In this document: positions 28,511 through 37,271 of the stretch, in pieces
Numbering within the stretch: the stretch's first letter is position 1
Layout: each line of letters opens with the position of its first letter
Notes under the pieces: model-generated
Databases searched by the model: none
What the model was told of the DNA's origin: nothing
Seen by the model: the letters and a program-made list of their open reading frames with translations, nothing else
Translations under genes and position numbers: made by a program
Origin: Marinobacter fuscus
GTDB lineage: Bacteria > Pseudomonadota > Gammaproteobacteria > Pseudomonadales > Oleiphilaceae
Reading direction: 5' to 3'
Length of the DNA stretch: 64,000 bases
Assembly (NCBI RefSeq): GCF_003007675.1
Contig: NZ_PXNP01000020.1
Location: 1 to 64,000, forward strand

Positions 28511-29398
28511 TTACACGTAGCCTGCGGTAAACACCAAGCCCAGCACAACGGGCATCACCACCAGACTGCCCAGGTTGCTCAGCAGCACCAGCGACGCCAC
28601 CGCATGGGGTTCCTGTTGATACTGCTCGGCCACCATGTAATTGAGCACGGCCGGTGGCAGCGCCGCGAATACCCACAAACAGGCCACCTGCAAAGCGGGC
28701 AGATCCAGCAGGGCAATCATCGGCCAGGCCAGAATCAGGCCGGAGACCGGGCAGGCAATGGCGCCGATCAGGCCGAGCTTCCAGTCGCTGAAATCCACAT
28801 CCAGCATGCGTACCCCCAGGGCGAACAACATCAGCGGGATGCACACACCGCCCAGCATGTTCAGGGTTTCCAGCAGCCAGCCCGGCAGTGCGACACCGCT
28901 GAGGTTGACTGCCAGCCCGGCGATGCTGGCAAACACAATGGGCAGTCGCAGCCGTTTGATGATGGAAGTGTGAGGATCCAGCATGTACAGGCCCACCGAA
29001 AAGTGCAGCAGCATTTCCACGATGAACAACACCACCGCCGCAGGCAGGGCGGCTTCGCCAAAGGCCAGCACGAGCAGTGGAATGCCCATATTGCCGGAGT
29101 TGTTGAACATCATTGGCGGCAGGAAGGTTTTCAGGTTCAGGTTCAGCAGCCTGGCCACCGGATACAGCACCAGGCCCGAGCCCAGCACCACCACGGTGGC
29201 GGCCAGGGCCAGCCAGCCGTAATCCTGCAGGGGTGCCTGTTGATCGGCCAGCACCGCAAAGACCAGCATGGGCACGAACAATTCCATGTTCAGCACGTTC
29301 AGACCCTGAATATCGGGGGTCCGGTACCGGCCATAGAGTGCGCCGCAACCGGCAATCAGGAACACCGGCAGCATGGTGGAGAGAATCTGGCCAATCAT
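28511..29398 (-). CDS. AEC-family (auxin efflux carrier-like) permease
   Basis: 295 residues with ten predicted transmembrane helices in two five-helix bundles. FNNSGNMGIPLLVLAFG is the conserved AEC helix-break motif. Bacterial members move malonate, malate or other small organic acids. The ATG eight bases after GGAG was chosen; the frame stays open much further upstream but without membrane pattern or homology. Likely co-transcribed with the prenyltransferase gene. Confidence 0.86.
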   Translation of the reverse strand: MIGQILSTMLPVFLIAGCGALYGRYRTPDIQGLNVLNMELFVPMLVFAVLADQQAPLQDYGWLALAATVVVLGSGLVLYPVARLLNLNLKTFLPPMMFNNSGNMGIPLLVLAFGEAALPAAVVLFIVEMLLHFSVGLYMLDPHTSIIKRLRLPIVFASIAGLAVNLSGVALPGWLLETLNMLGGVCIPLMLFALGVRMLDVDFSDWKLGLIGAIACPVSGLILAWPMIALLDLPALQVACLWVFAALPPAVLNYMVAEQYQQEPHAVASLVLLSNLGSLVVMPVVLGLVFTAGYV

Positions 29399-29630
29399 GG
29401 GACTGCTCCGAACGAAAATTCTGGAAAAAGGTAATCGATTAGGTTCGCAAGTACTCGAGGGTGTGGGCAAGTGAAAAAGCGCCTTCTTCGACCAAAGACG
29501 AGTGCCCCACCCGGTGCATGCTTTGATTTTTGTCTCGTCCGGTAATTTTCCCGGGTTGGCTATTGGTTGCCATGGCCCACCGGTGTCAACACAATAGCGG
29601 GCAGTCTCATCCATCAGCCGGAGTTTTATC

Positions 29631-30845
29631 ATGACTGGCCGTTTTGACCAATCGATTACCCGGGAGCATACCTGTTCCGTCAAATTCGACGCCCGCCAGG
29701 CGGTGTTTGGCCGCGATGACGTTATTCCGGCCTGGGTGGCAGACATGGACTTTGCCGCACCGGAGGCGGTTACTGAAGCCCTGATGGTCCGGGCTCAGCA
29801 TCCGGTATACGGTTACACGCTGTTCCCGGACAGCCTGTATCAGGCCATGACCGACTGGTTTCAGGTGCGCCATGGCTGGTCTATCGAGCGCGACTGGATC
29901 GTGATGGCGCCAGGGGTGGTGCCTTCTCTGCATGCGGCGTGCCTGGCCTTTGCCGGGCAGGGTGAGGGGGTGATTATCCAGCCCCCGGTGTATCCGCCGT
30001 TTTTCAGTTCAGCCCGGGACACGGGGCGTCAAGTGATCGAAAATCCGCTGCTGGAAGATCCGTCGGCACCGGCAGGCTACCGCATGGATCTGGAGCACCT
30101 GGAGCAATGTGCGGCCCGGCCGGAGGCCCGGCTGTTGCTGCTGTGTTCGCCCCACAACCCGGTGGGCCGAATCTGGACTGAAGACGAACTGGCTGGCGTT
30201 CTGGGCATCGCCCGCCGCCATGGACTGGTGGTGTTGTCGGATGAAATCCACTGCGACCTGAGCTTCCCGGACGCATCGGCCCACAGCGTAATGGCCACTC
30301 TGGCAGAGCCCGGGGATGCGCTGATTACCGCGGTGGCGCCCAGCAAAACCTTCAATATGCCTGGCCTGGGGCTGTCAGCGCTGGTGATTCCGGATGCAGA
30401 ACTGCGCAAGGCGATGCAGGCCCAATTCCAGCGCCTGCACCTGCCCCAGTGCAACCCGTTCAGTATTGCCGGGTTCGAGGCCGGTTACCGCCATGGTGAA
30501 GCCTGGCTGGATGAGCTGCGGATGTACCTGCAGGGCAACCGGGATTATCTGCTGGCACAGATTTCCCAGCGGTGGCCGGGCATTCAGGCAGAAGCCCCGC
30601 AGGGCACCTATCTGATGTGGCTGGATTGCCGGGGGCTGGGGCTTAAGGATGCCGAACTCAAGCGTTTCTTCATACGCCAGGCCGGAGTCGGGCTGAACCC
30701 CGGGGTCACCTTCGGCGGGCCGGGCACAGGCTTTATGCGGCTGAATATCGGTTGCCCGAGAGCGATGCTCGAGCAGATTGTACTGCGCGTGGAGCGGGCT
30801 CTGGCCGAACTGGCGCAGGGCGATCAGGCCCCCAGGGCGCAGTGA
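29631..30845 (+). CDS. PatB/MalY-type PLP-dependent C-S lyase
   Basis: 404 residues, fold-type I aminotransferase. IPAWVADMDF near residue 33 is the signature of the MalY/PatB group (cystathionine beta-lyase like), CSPHNPVGRIW and SDEIHCDL bind PLP, and the Schiff-base lysine is in APSKTFNMPGL. It should split cystathionine or other cysteine S-conjugates to a thiol, pyruvate and ammonia. Divergent from the AEC gene; the 232-bp gap between them shows no other gene. Its 3' end overlaps the next, opposite gene by 22 bp. Confidence 0.88.
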   Translation: MTGRFDQSITREHTCSVKFDARQAVFGRDDVIPAWVADMDFAAPEAVTEALMVRAQHPVYGYTLFPDSLYQAMTDWFQVRHGWSIERDWIVMAPGVVPSLHAACLAFAGQGEGVIIQPPVYPPFFSSARDTGRQVIENPLLEDPSAPAGYRMDLEHLEQCAARPEARLLLLCSPHNPVGRIWTEDELAGVLGIARRHGLVVLSDEIHCDLSFPDASAHSVMATLAEPGDALITAVAPSKTFNMPGLGLSALVIPDAELRKAMQAQFQRLHLPQCNPFSIAGFEAGYRHGEAWLDELRMYLQGNRDYLLAQISQRWPGIQAEAPQGTYLMWLDCRGLGLKDAELKRFFIRQAGVGLNPGVTFGGPGTGFMRLNIGCPRAMLEQIVLRVERALAELAQGDQAPRAQ

Positions 30846-31333
30846 TCCGTAACCAACTCCCAGCGTTCCGGTGAGCTTTGCCCTGGCATGTCTCCCCGGG
30901 TTGACTGTGTTGCCCGCCAGACTTTTCCGCCATGGCTGGCTTCACTGCCTGCGCTGTAGCGTTTGGCGAACAGCCATTGGTCGGGCTTTTCACAGATTGG
31001 GTTAGTGCGGCTGGCAATAAGATTATCGGTGTTGCTCGCGCTGGTTGTTGCCGGCCGGGTATCTACAGCGGTGGGCCGGTTAGCACAGTCGGGCGCCGCA
31101 TCCAGTTGCTTCCAGTCGAAGGTAATGCCGGGGTCCAGCCCCTGATGCAGTTCGCGGGATTCGTACCAGCTGCCCTGATGGAAAATAACCGCGCCTTCCG
31201 GGTACACCTGGTTTGGATTCCATTGGGCGTTGTCGGGGTTGCAGGGAGCCGCAGCAACCTGGAGCGAGAGCGCAGCCAGGGCAAGCCCTAGCAGCCGGAA
31301 TGAATGGATTGAGACAAAAGACACTCTGGCCAT
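30824..31333 (-). CDS. Secreted protein with two carbohydrate-binding-like (chitin-binding type 3) modules
   Basis: 169 residues with a signal peptide ending near QVAAA. The mature part has two short modules: one with YPEGAVIFHQGSWYESR and one with YSAGSEASHGGKVWRATQST, each with the Trp/Tyr pattern of CBM5/12 (ChtBD3) modules. Four or five cysteines could form disulfides. No catalytic domain is visible, so it may bind polysaccharide as an accessory. It precedes, on the same strand, the periplasmic AstE/AspA-like gene region. Confidence 0.72.
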   Translation of the reverse strand: MARVSFVSIHSFRLLGLALAALSLQVAAAPCNPDNAQWNPNQVYPEGAVIFHQGSWYESRELHQGLDPGITFDWKQLDAAPDCANRPTAVDTRPATTSASNTDNLIASRTNPICEKPDQWLFAKRYSAGSEASHGGKVWRATQSTRGDMPGQSSPERWELVTDHCALGA

Positions 31334-31387
31334 AAACGGTCTCCTTGCTGGCGTTGGTGTGAGGATGAATCCGGAGTAACAACAGGG

Positions 31388-32833
31388 TTACTCACCCGGG
31401 ATCTGGGCTTCAGTGCCGATGTGATAGGCAGCAAAGCCCGCCATAACCACCTGATCTACCGCCATGCCAATCACCCGGCCATCGGCGCCCGCGCGGATCG
31501 GGTGCTGTTCGTTGGTGATCGGATCGGCCACGTAGCCCAGAATCTGACCTTCCGACACGGTGGCCCCCAGTTTTACGTCGCTGAACAGAATGCCGCCGTG
31601 CTGGGTTCGTATCCAGGTGGAGTCGTAGTAGATCGGCTCGGGGCTACCCCAGACAAACATCCGGGAAATCATGCCGTGTTTTTCCATCAGACTGTTCAGG
31701 CTGTTCACCCCGGCTTCAATCTGATGCTCCTGAATGCGCAGGGACTCCCCGGCTTCCAGTGTCACCGAGCGGATTCCGGCGTTGGTGGCGGCGGTGCGCA
31801 GCATGCCGGGTGAGCCGGTGCTGTGAACAACCGCCATGCGGTCGAAGCCACGGGTGAATTCGGCCACGTCCGGGTTGTTCATGTCGGCTCGCAGTTGCGG
31901 CAGGTTAGTGCGCTTCAGCGATCCGGTGTGTATATCTACCAGCATGTCGCAATGGCGGATCACGCTGTTGAACAGGGAGTGGGCAATCCGGTCGGCCAGG
32001 GAACCGTCGGGGCTGCCCGGAAAATGCCGGTTCAGATCCCGGCGATCTGGCAGATAGCGGGTGCCCTGCTGAAAACCGGTCAGGTTGACGATGGGCACGC
32101 CAATCACCCGGCCGCTGAGTTTTTCCGGGTTCAGGTCGTACATAGAGCGGCGGATGATCTCGATTCCGTTCAGCTCATCACCATGGACCGCGCCGGTCAG
32201 GCACAGAGTTGGGCCCTGGAACTTGCCGTTCACCACCAGAACCGGGGTAATCTGGGACAAGCCCGCTATCTGAATGCCCGGTGACCAGGCCAGCCGGGTT
32301 GAGGTGGCGGGCAGAATCTCTTTGCCCAAAAGGGTGAAACTCTGTGCGGCAACGGGGCCAGTGGTTTCCGGTAACGGCCCGGTTTTGGTGGCTGGCTCGC
32401 CCCCGGCATCCGGAGTGCCGGTACCGGTGCTGTCAGGTTCGGGCGCTTCGTCAGGGCTTTGCTCTTCGGTCGCATCCGGGGCTGGCTCGGGTTCCGGCAG
32501 TGGTGCGACCTCTTTCAGGTCAATGTTGGGTGCAATGGCGCGGGGCGTTTCGGTGTTCTCCGGCTCTGCCGGTGGCGTGGGTGGTTCAGCCCCGGGCTGC
32601 TCCGAAGGCGGGTTGTCGCTGTTACCGGTTGGCTGCGTTCCGATCCCGCTGGCGTGGCGTGGCTCGGACTGCTCGACGTCTTCGACGTTTTCATCTTCTG
32701 CCAGTTCGGCCACCAGCCGGTCATTGCTGTCGTCCGGAGCAACAGCGTCTTGAGCTGACGCCCGCCCGGTACCCAGCAACATCATTGATACGAGGGCAAC
32801 TGCAGTGGATTTCCTGACCCTGAAAAACGACAT
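31388..32833 (-). CDS. Exported succinylglutamate desuccinylase/aspartoacylase-like protein
   Basis: 481 residues. A signal peptide ends near RASA; residues ~25-140 are a disordered Pro/Glu/Asp-rich linker; the rest is an AstE/AspA domain. Zinc and substrate residues are in GAVHGDELNG (His, Glu), DLNRHFPGS and DIHTGS (His). The exported location rules out the cytoplasmic arginine catabolic AstE; a periplasmic amidase or deacylase is more likely. GAGGATTT precedes the chosen start. Downstream TGT-free spacing to the carbohydrate-binding gene is 54 bp, so they may share a transcript. Confidence 0.8.
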   Translation of the reverse strand: MSFFRVRKSTAVALVSMMLLGTGRASAQDAVAPDDSNDRLVAELAEDENVEDVEQSEPRHASGIGTQPTGNSDNPPSEQPGAEPPTPPAEPENTETPRAIAPNIDLKEVAPLPEPEPAPDATEEQSPDEAPEPDSTGTGTPDAGGEPATKTGPLPETTGPVAAQSFTLLGKEILPATSTRLAWSPGIQIAGLSQITPVLVVNGKFQGPTLCLTGAVHGDELNGIEIIRRSMYDLNPEKLSGRVIGVPIVNLTGFQQGTRYLPDRRDLNRHFPGSPDGSLADRIAHSLFNSVIRHCDMLVDIHTGSLKRTNLPQLRADMNNPDVAEFTRGFDRMAVVHSTGSPGMLRTAATNAGIRSVTLEAGESLRIQEHQIEAGVNSLNSLMEKHGMISRMFVWGSPEPIYYDSTWIRTQHGGILFSDVKLGATVSEGQILGYVADPITNEQHPIRAGADGRVIGMAVDQVVMAGFAAYHIGTEAQIPGE

Positions 32834-32948
32834 AAATCCTCGGGCAATGGTTTGATTAGTGCCCAAGGATAAAGCCGACCCCCTGCTTTGCCTACCGCTG
32901 TGACAGAGGTTTAATGCCGGTGTCATAAAGCCCCGTTTCAGGCGCTGT

Positions 32949-34586
32949 TCAGTCCGGTTTTACCGTGTGCCAGAGGTCGTCGGCCTGGAAGGCCCGGTGC
33001 TCGACCTCCAGCTTTAGCAGATGAGCCAGTGCCGACCGGGAGGCGACCCCGTGCAGCGCCGTCGGTACGTCATCGTAGGCCCGGGCGGTCAGGTCTTTCA
33101 GGCTGATTGGTGCGCCCGCCTCCAGTACCCGCCAGATTTTGTGCTCCCGGGACAGCCGGTGAGTGACCAGATAGTCAATCACCACCGGCGGCTCGGCCAT
33201 CAGGAAACCATGGGCCGGGGCGATAAAGCGCATGGATTCGGACAACAGGTCGTGCATGGAGTCGATGTAGGCCTTCATGTCGCCATCGGGTGGGTTAATC
33301 ACCACGGTGGAGCCCTGCATGATGTGGTCACCGGAGAACAGCAGTTCCTGCTCCAGCAGCAGATAGCACAGGTGGTTGGATGCGTGGCCCGGGGTGTGCA
33401 GCACCTTGAGAATGCCCGCTTCAGTCACAATCAGGTCGCCGTGTTTCGGCTGGTCGTCCGGGGCGAATGTGCGATCCTGGCTGGGGCCGCCCGGCGCCGG
33501 TAAGCCAAACACCCGGCAGCCGGTGCGGGCTTTCAGCTCGGCGGTGGCCGGGGAGTGGTCGGGGTGAGTATGGGTAACCACCACCTGATCGACAATGCCG
33601 CCGGTGAGTTCCAGAATCCGTTCGATGTGGCGGGCCTCAGCGGGCCCGGGGTCGAGCACGGTAAAACGCTCGTGGCCAAGAATATAGGTGTTGGTGCCCG
33701 GGCCGGTCATCATGCCGGGGTTGGGGGCGGTCAGGCGGATGACGCCAGCGGCGATCTCCACCGGTTCTCCCGGGGTAATTTCGGCGCGCACAAAGCCTTC
33801 GCCCTCCGGGTCCAGCTTAACGGCTTCGTCGTAGGCTGGCGCATTGGGCTCCAGCACCACCGGCTGGCCTTTGCGCAGCGCAGGCCAGGGCTGATCCGGG
33901 AACACCTCGGGCGGGTTGGCGTGGGCGTAACGCATCAGCTCGGCGGTATGGTTAAAGTCACTCAATACCCGCAATGTGCGGATGGTGGGCAGGCCCAGCA
34001 GCATGTCACCGTCGCGGTGGGCGGCCAGTGCCCGGGCGGGCGAAATCCACACCTGATCAATGGTTTCGATGCCGTCGTGGCGGGCCACCTGGCCTTCCGG
34101 AGCCACGGCAACAAAGAACCGGGTATCAAACCGCCGGGCCAGCCCCGGGGGAGTGACCCAGTGGCTCAGATAGGCCAGCCGATCCAGCGGTACCGACAGC
34201 TTGTGCTGTTCGCACAGCGCGGCGAGAGACACCTGCTCCCGGAACAAGGCCATGCGTTCGTTGTGAACCGGATGGGCCTGGTCGATGAGGGTGCCGTTGC
34301 TATCCTGGGCCAGGAAAATACCGGCTTCTTCAAAGCATTCGCGCACCGCCGCCAACATGTAATCGGCGCCTCCGGCGGTCAGGCTCATGATCTGGCTGAT
34401 GGCGGAATCCCGGATGCCCACCACATGGGCCTGGGCGTCGGTTTCTTCGGCATTCACCGAGCCGCCCGGAAACACGAAATAGCCGGGCATGAACACGGCG
34501 TCCCAGGTTCGTTGCAGCAGCAGAACTTCCAGGCCGTTCTCGGTATCCCGGGTCAGAACCAGAGTGGCAGCAGGGCGAATGTCCAT
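32949..34586 (-). CDS. Fused NUDIX hydrolase and metallo-beta-lactamase-fold hydrolase
   Basis: 545 residues. Residues ~1-230 are a NUDIX domain: the glycine region is GYFVFPGGSV and the catalytic helix has RECFEEAG (Arg82-Glu87), with a long insertion between them as in NUDT19/RP2p-type enzymes. Residues ~280-545 are a metallo-beta-lactamase fold with THTHPDH (His339, His341, Asp343, His344), HTPGHASNH and SGDH, plus a C-terminal winged helix as in LACTB2. Cleavage of a CoA- or nucleotide-type diphosphate by the first half is possible. GAGAGACCT precedes the ATG. Two functions in one chain suggests linked substrates. Confidence 0.85.
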   Translation of the reverse strand: MDIRPAATLVLTRDTENGLEVLLLQRTWDAVFMPGYFVFPGGSVNAEETDAQAHVVGIRDSAISQIMSLTAGGADYMLAAVRECFEEAGIFLAQDSNGTLIDQAHPVHNERMALFREQVSLAALCEQHKLSVPLDRLAYLSHWVTPPGLARRFDTRFFVAVAPEGQVARHDGIETIDQVWISPARALAAHRDGDMLLGLPTIRTLRVLSDFNHTAELMRYAHANPPEVFPDQPWPALRKGQPVVLEPNAPAYDEAVKLDPEGEGFVRAEITPGEPVEIAAGVIRLTAPNPGMMTGPGTNTYILGHERFTVLDPGPAEARHIERILELTGGIVDQVVVTHTHPDHSPATAELKARTGCRVFGLPAPGGPSQDRTFAPDDQPKHGDLIVTEAGILKVLHTPGHASNHLCYLLLEQELLFSGDHIMQGSTVVINPPDGDMKAYIDSMHDLLSESMRFIAPAHGFLMAEPPVVIDYLVTHRLSREHKIWRVLEAGAPISLKDLTARAYDDVPTALHGVASRSALAHLLKLEVEHRAFQADDLWHTVKPD

Positions 34587-34715
34587 AGGTCTCTCAATAT
34601 CTTGTTGGTCTGGTCGCAAGACTTTCAAGATACCCGATCCGGGGCAGGGATGAGAAGGGACAAAGGTCGGGGTATGATGGCGGCTCGATATTGCCACCCA
34701 CACCAAGGACTCTTC

Positions 34716-35141
34716 ATGGCCAGAATCCAGCTCGAATTCCCCGAATCCGCTTTTACCTTTGAAACTCGCATTCCGGTGCGGGTAACGGACATCAACGGCG
34801 CCAACCATCTGGGCAACGATGCCCTGATTTCAATGCTGTCGGAGGCCCGGGCCCAGTTTTTGGTGGAATACGGGGTTGAGGAAATCACCAGCGAAGGCGT
34901 GGGGATTATCATCAGTGATCTGGCCACCATGTACCAGAACGAATCCTTCTATCCGGATCTGCTGAAATTTGAAATCGGCGTGATGGATTTCAACAAGTAC
35001 GGCGGGGATTTTGTCTTTCGGGTGACCAAGACCGAGACTGGCCAGCCGGTGGCGCTGGCCAAATACGGTTTCGTTTTCTTCAACTATCACGCCCGCAAGG
35101 TGGCACCGGTACCCGAGTCGTTCAGGGCGCGCTTCGCGTAG
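34716..35141 (+). CDS. Hotdog-fold acyl-CoA thioesterase
   Basis: 141 residues, a single 4HBT hotdog domain. VTDINGANHLGNDALISML is the active region, resembling the YbgC/FcbC branch, where an Asp-containing segment begins the long helix. It probably hydrolyses medium or long acyl-CoAs. AAGGACTCTTC precedes the ATG. It is divergent from the NUDIX-MBL gene with a 129-bp gap. Substrate not readable. Confidence 0.82.
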   Translation: MARIQLEFPESAFTFETRIPVRVTDINGANHLGNDALISMLSEARAQFLVEYGVEEITSEGVGIIISDLATMYQNESFYPDLLKFEIGVMDFNKYGGDFVFRVTKTETGQPVALAKYGFVFFNYHARKVAPVPESFRARFA

Positions 35142-35169
35142 TTCTGTTGTTGAGGATGTTAGCGAATGG

Positions 35170-36492
35170 CTACGGCCGTTGCCGTAGCCGCGCCATGCCC
35201 TGCCGATACAGGCCGTAGGCCATCAGCCCGGCCAACAGGTTGCCGATCAGGGCGCCGGTCATCAGGCCGGTCAGCCCGCCCATCTGGCTGCCAAGCCAGA
35301 GCAGCGGCAGGTAGCAGGCAAACAGGCGCAGGGTGGAAATCAGCAGGGCGCGCAGCGACATGCCCAGGGCGTTGTTCACCGACACCATCAGAATACACAC
35401 CCCTAACCCGCTGTAACTCAGCGGTACCCGCACCAGGTAGCTGGCCAGCACCTTCTGTACGTCGGCATCCGGGCTGAACAGTTCGGACACCATGCCCGAG
35501 GCCACCAGCCAGATCAGCCCCACCGCCAACTGCCAGCCAAGAATGAAGCGCACCGCAATTCGGACCAGTTTGCGGATGGTTTCAATGTCGCCTTTCCCCA
35601 GCAAGCGGCCGACCATGGGGGGCATGGACATGGTCAGTGCCAGCACCACCACGATCGAGAAAAACTCCAGCCGGGTGCCCAGGCCCCAGGCTGCCACGGC
35701 AGATGAGCCAAACCCGGCCACCAGAGCCGTGGCGAGCATGGCCGAAACCGGTGGCATCAGCTGGCTGACCATGGCCGGGGCCATGATGCCGCTGAGCTGG
35801 CGGATGGCTTTGCCCAGTTGCAGTTGCAGCAGGTCAAAGCGTAGCCACTGGCGGCGAATCAGGGTGGGGTAGACAATCAGTGCGCCCACGCTAAAGGCGG
35901 TGATGGTGGCCCAGGCGGCGCCGGGCAGGCCCCAGTCGAAGACGAAGATGTACAGCGGGTCGAGTGCGATGTTGAGCAGGCTGGTGGTGATCATCATGTA
36001 GCCGGGCAGGCGGGTGTCGCCGTTGGCCCGGCAGGTGGCGTAGCTGAAGTAGACCATGGCACCGGTCCAGGCAGACAGCAGCCAGGGCGCCCAGTATTCG
36101 CGAATGACCGGGCGCAGGGTGTCGGCGGCGCCGAGCAGATCCAGGATGAGGTTCTGGAGCAGCCAGACCGAGACACACAGAGTCAGGGCCAGGCTGGCGC
36201 CAATGGTGATGACCAGCCCGCCAAGGCGCTGGGCCCGCAGGTCTTCGCCCTGGCCCAGAGTGCGAGAGATGATGGCGGTGGTGGCGATGCCCAGGCCAAC
36301 GTACATGCCGCTGACCAGCTGTTGCATGGGTACGGTAAAGCCCAGGGCGGCGAGCGGGTCGCGGCCGAGCTGGCCAACGAAGATACTGTCGGTGAGCTGG
36401 AAGGTCATCAGTGAGAGCACGCCGAACAGCATGGGCCAGGTCATGTGGTAAAGCTGGCGGCCCAGGGAGGCGTTTTGCAGGGTGTTTTGCAC
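35170..36492 (-). CDS. MATE-family multidrug/cation efflux transporter
   Basis: About 440 residues with twelve predicted transmembrane helices. The start MTWPMLFGVLSLMTFQLTD and GQLGRDPLAALGFTVP are characteristic of MATE (NorM/DinF) proteins, which exchange Na+ or H+ for cationic drugs. The start codon is uncertain: a GTG with a weak GAG signal is used here, while another GTG 15 codons upstream has none and abuts a hairpin. Convergent with the thioesterase gene. Confidence 0.85.
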   Translation of the reverse strand: MQNTLQNASLGRQLYHMTWPMLFGVLSLMTFQLTDSIFVGQLGRDPLAALGFTVPMQQLVSGMYVGLGIATTAIISRTLGQGEDLRAQRLGGLVITIGASLALTLCVSVWLLQNLILDLLGAADTLRPVIREYWAPWLLSAWTGAMVYFSYATCRANGDTRLPGYMMITTSLLNIALDPLYIFVFDWGLPGAAWATITAFSVGALIVYPTLIRRQWLRFDLLQLQLGKAIRQLSGIMAPAMVSQLMPPVSAMLATALVAGFGSSAVAAWGLGTRLEFFSIVVVLALTMSMPPMVGRLLGKGDIETIRKLVRIAVRFILGWQLAVGLIWLVASGMVSELFSPDADVQKVLASYLVRVPLSYSGLGVCILMVSVNNALGMSLRALLISTLRLFACYLPLLWLGSQMGGLTGLMTGALIGNLLAGLMAYGLYRQGMARLRQRP

Positions 36493-36543
36493 GTTAGCTC
36501 GGGGTTGTGGTGTTGAGTGTGGCGGGGATTCTAGCACTGCAGA

Positions 36544-36613
36544 AGGCGGTCGGGTGAGATCCCCGACCGCCTCGGTGTTCTGGAACTCGCCTCGACGACT
36601 CGGACTAGTCGTC
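36544..36613 (-). terminator. Two stem-loops after tpx
   Basis: GACGACT-N6-AGTCGTC (36594-36613) and AGGCGGTCGGG-N7-CCCGACCGCCT (36544-36572) follow the tpx stop on the minus strand. Neither has a good T tract, so intrinsic termination is only possible. They separate tpx from the MATE gene. Confidence 0.4.
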
Positions 36614-36642
36614 TATGGGCAAATGGCAGTCGCTTGCGCGGT

Positions 36643-37140
36643 TCAGAGCGAGTTTAACGCCGCATCATAGTCCGGCTCGTTTTTGATTTCGCTGACCAGT
36701 TCGCTGTGGATAACTTTGTTGTTCTCGTCCAGTACGATCACGGCGCGGGCGCAAAGGCCGGCCAGGGGGCCGTTCTGGATGGCGACGCCGTAGTCCTGCT
36801 GGAAGCTGTAGTTGCGGAAGCTGGACAGGGTTTCGACGTTTTTCAGGCCTTCGGCTCCACAGAAGCGGGCGGCGGCGAAGGGCAGGTCGGCGGAGACCAC
36901 CAGCACCACCGTGTTGTCCAGGCTACCGGCTTTTTCGTTAAATTTGCGGGTGCTGGCGGCGCAGACGCCGGTGTCGATGCTGGGGATAATGTTCAGGATC
37001 TTGCGTTTGCCTGCCCAGTTTTCGAGTTTGACGTCTTCCAGGCCGCTGGTGGTTAAAGTGAACGGCGGTACGTTGTCGCCGGTCTGGGGAAATTTTCCGC
37101 TGAGTTCGATGGGGTTGCCGTCCAGAGTGACGTTGCTCAT
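36643..37140 (-). CDS. tpx: Thiol peroxidase (atypical 2-Cys peroxiredoxin)
   Basis: 165 residues, close to E. coli Tpx. Peroxidatic Cys60 is in [11 protein letters not shown] and resolving Cys94 in RFCGAEG, one residue off the E. coli numbers. It reduces lipid and alkyl hydroperoxides with thioredoxin, in the periplasm or cytoplasm. AAGGAGTAAACC precedes the ATG. Together with ahpC/ahpF it gives this region a second peroxidase system. No OxyR-like array was found in the 131-bp upstream gap. Confidence 0.95.
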   Translation of the reverse strand: MSNVTLDGNPIELSGKFPQTGDNVPPFTLTTSGLEDVKLENWAGKRKILNIIPSIDTGVCAASTRKFNEKAGSLDNTVVLVVSADLPFAAARFCGAEGLKNVETLSSFRNYSFQQDYGVAIQNGPLAGLCARAVIVLDENNKVIHSELVSEIKNEPDYDAALNSL

Positions 37141-37271
37141 GGTTTACTCCTTGTTTTCTGGTTATAAGTGTTCTGCAATCTACTCTGTGTAGCTTAATTT
37201 GGATGACATTTCATCCTTTCCTTTAGATAGATCAAGGCTGGCGACCGGATTTCCGGGGCGCCGGTTCTGTT

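Noticed and set aside
33555..34715. Upstream extension of the thioesterase frame
   Set aside because: This part is antisense to the NUDIX-MBL gene and not conserved; the hotdog domain starts at the ATG behind AAGGA.
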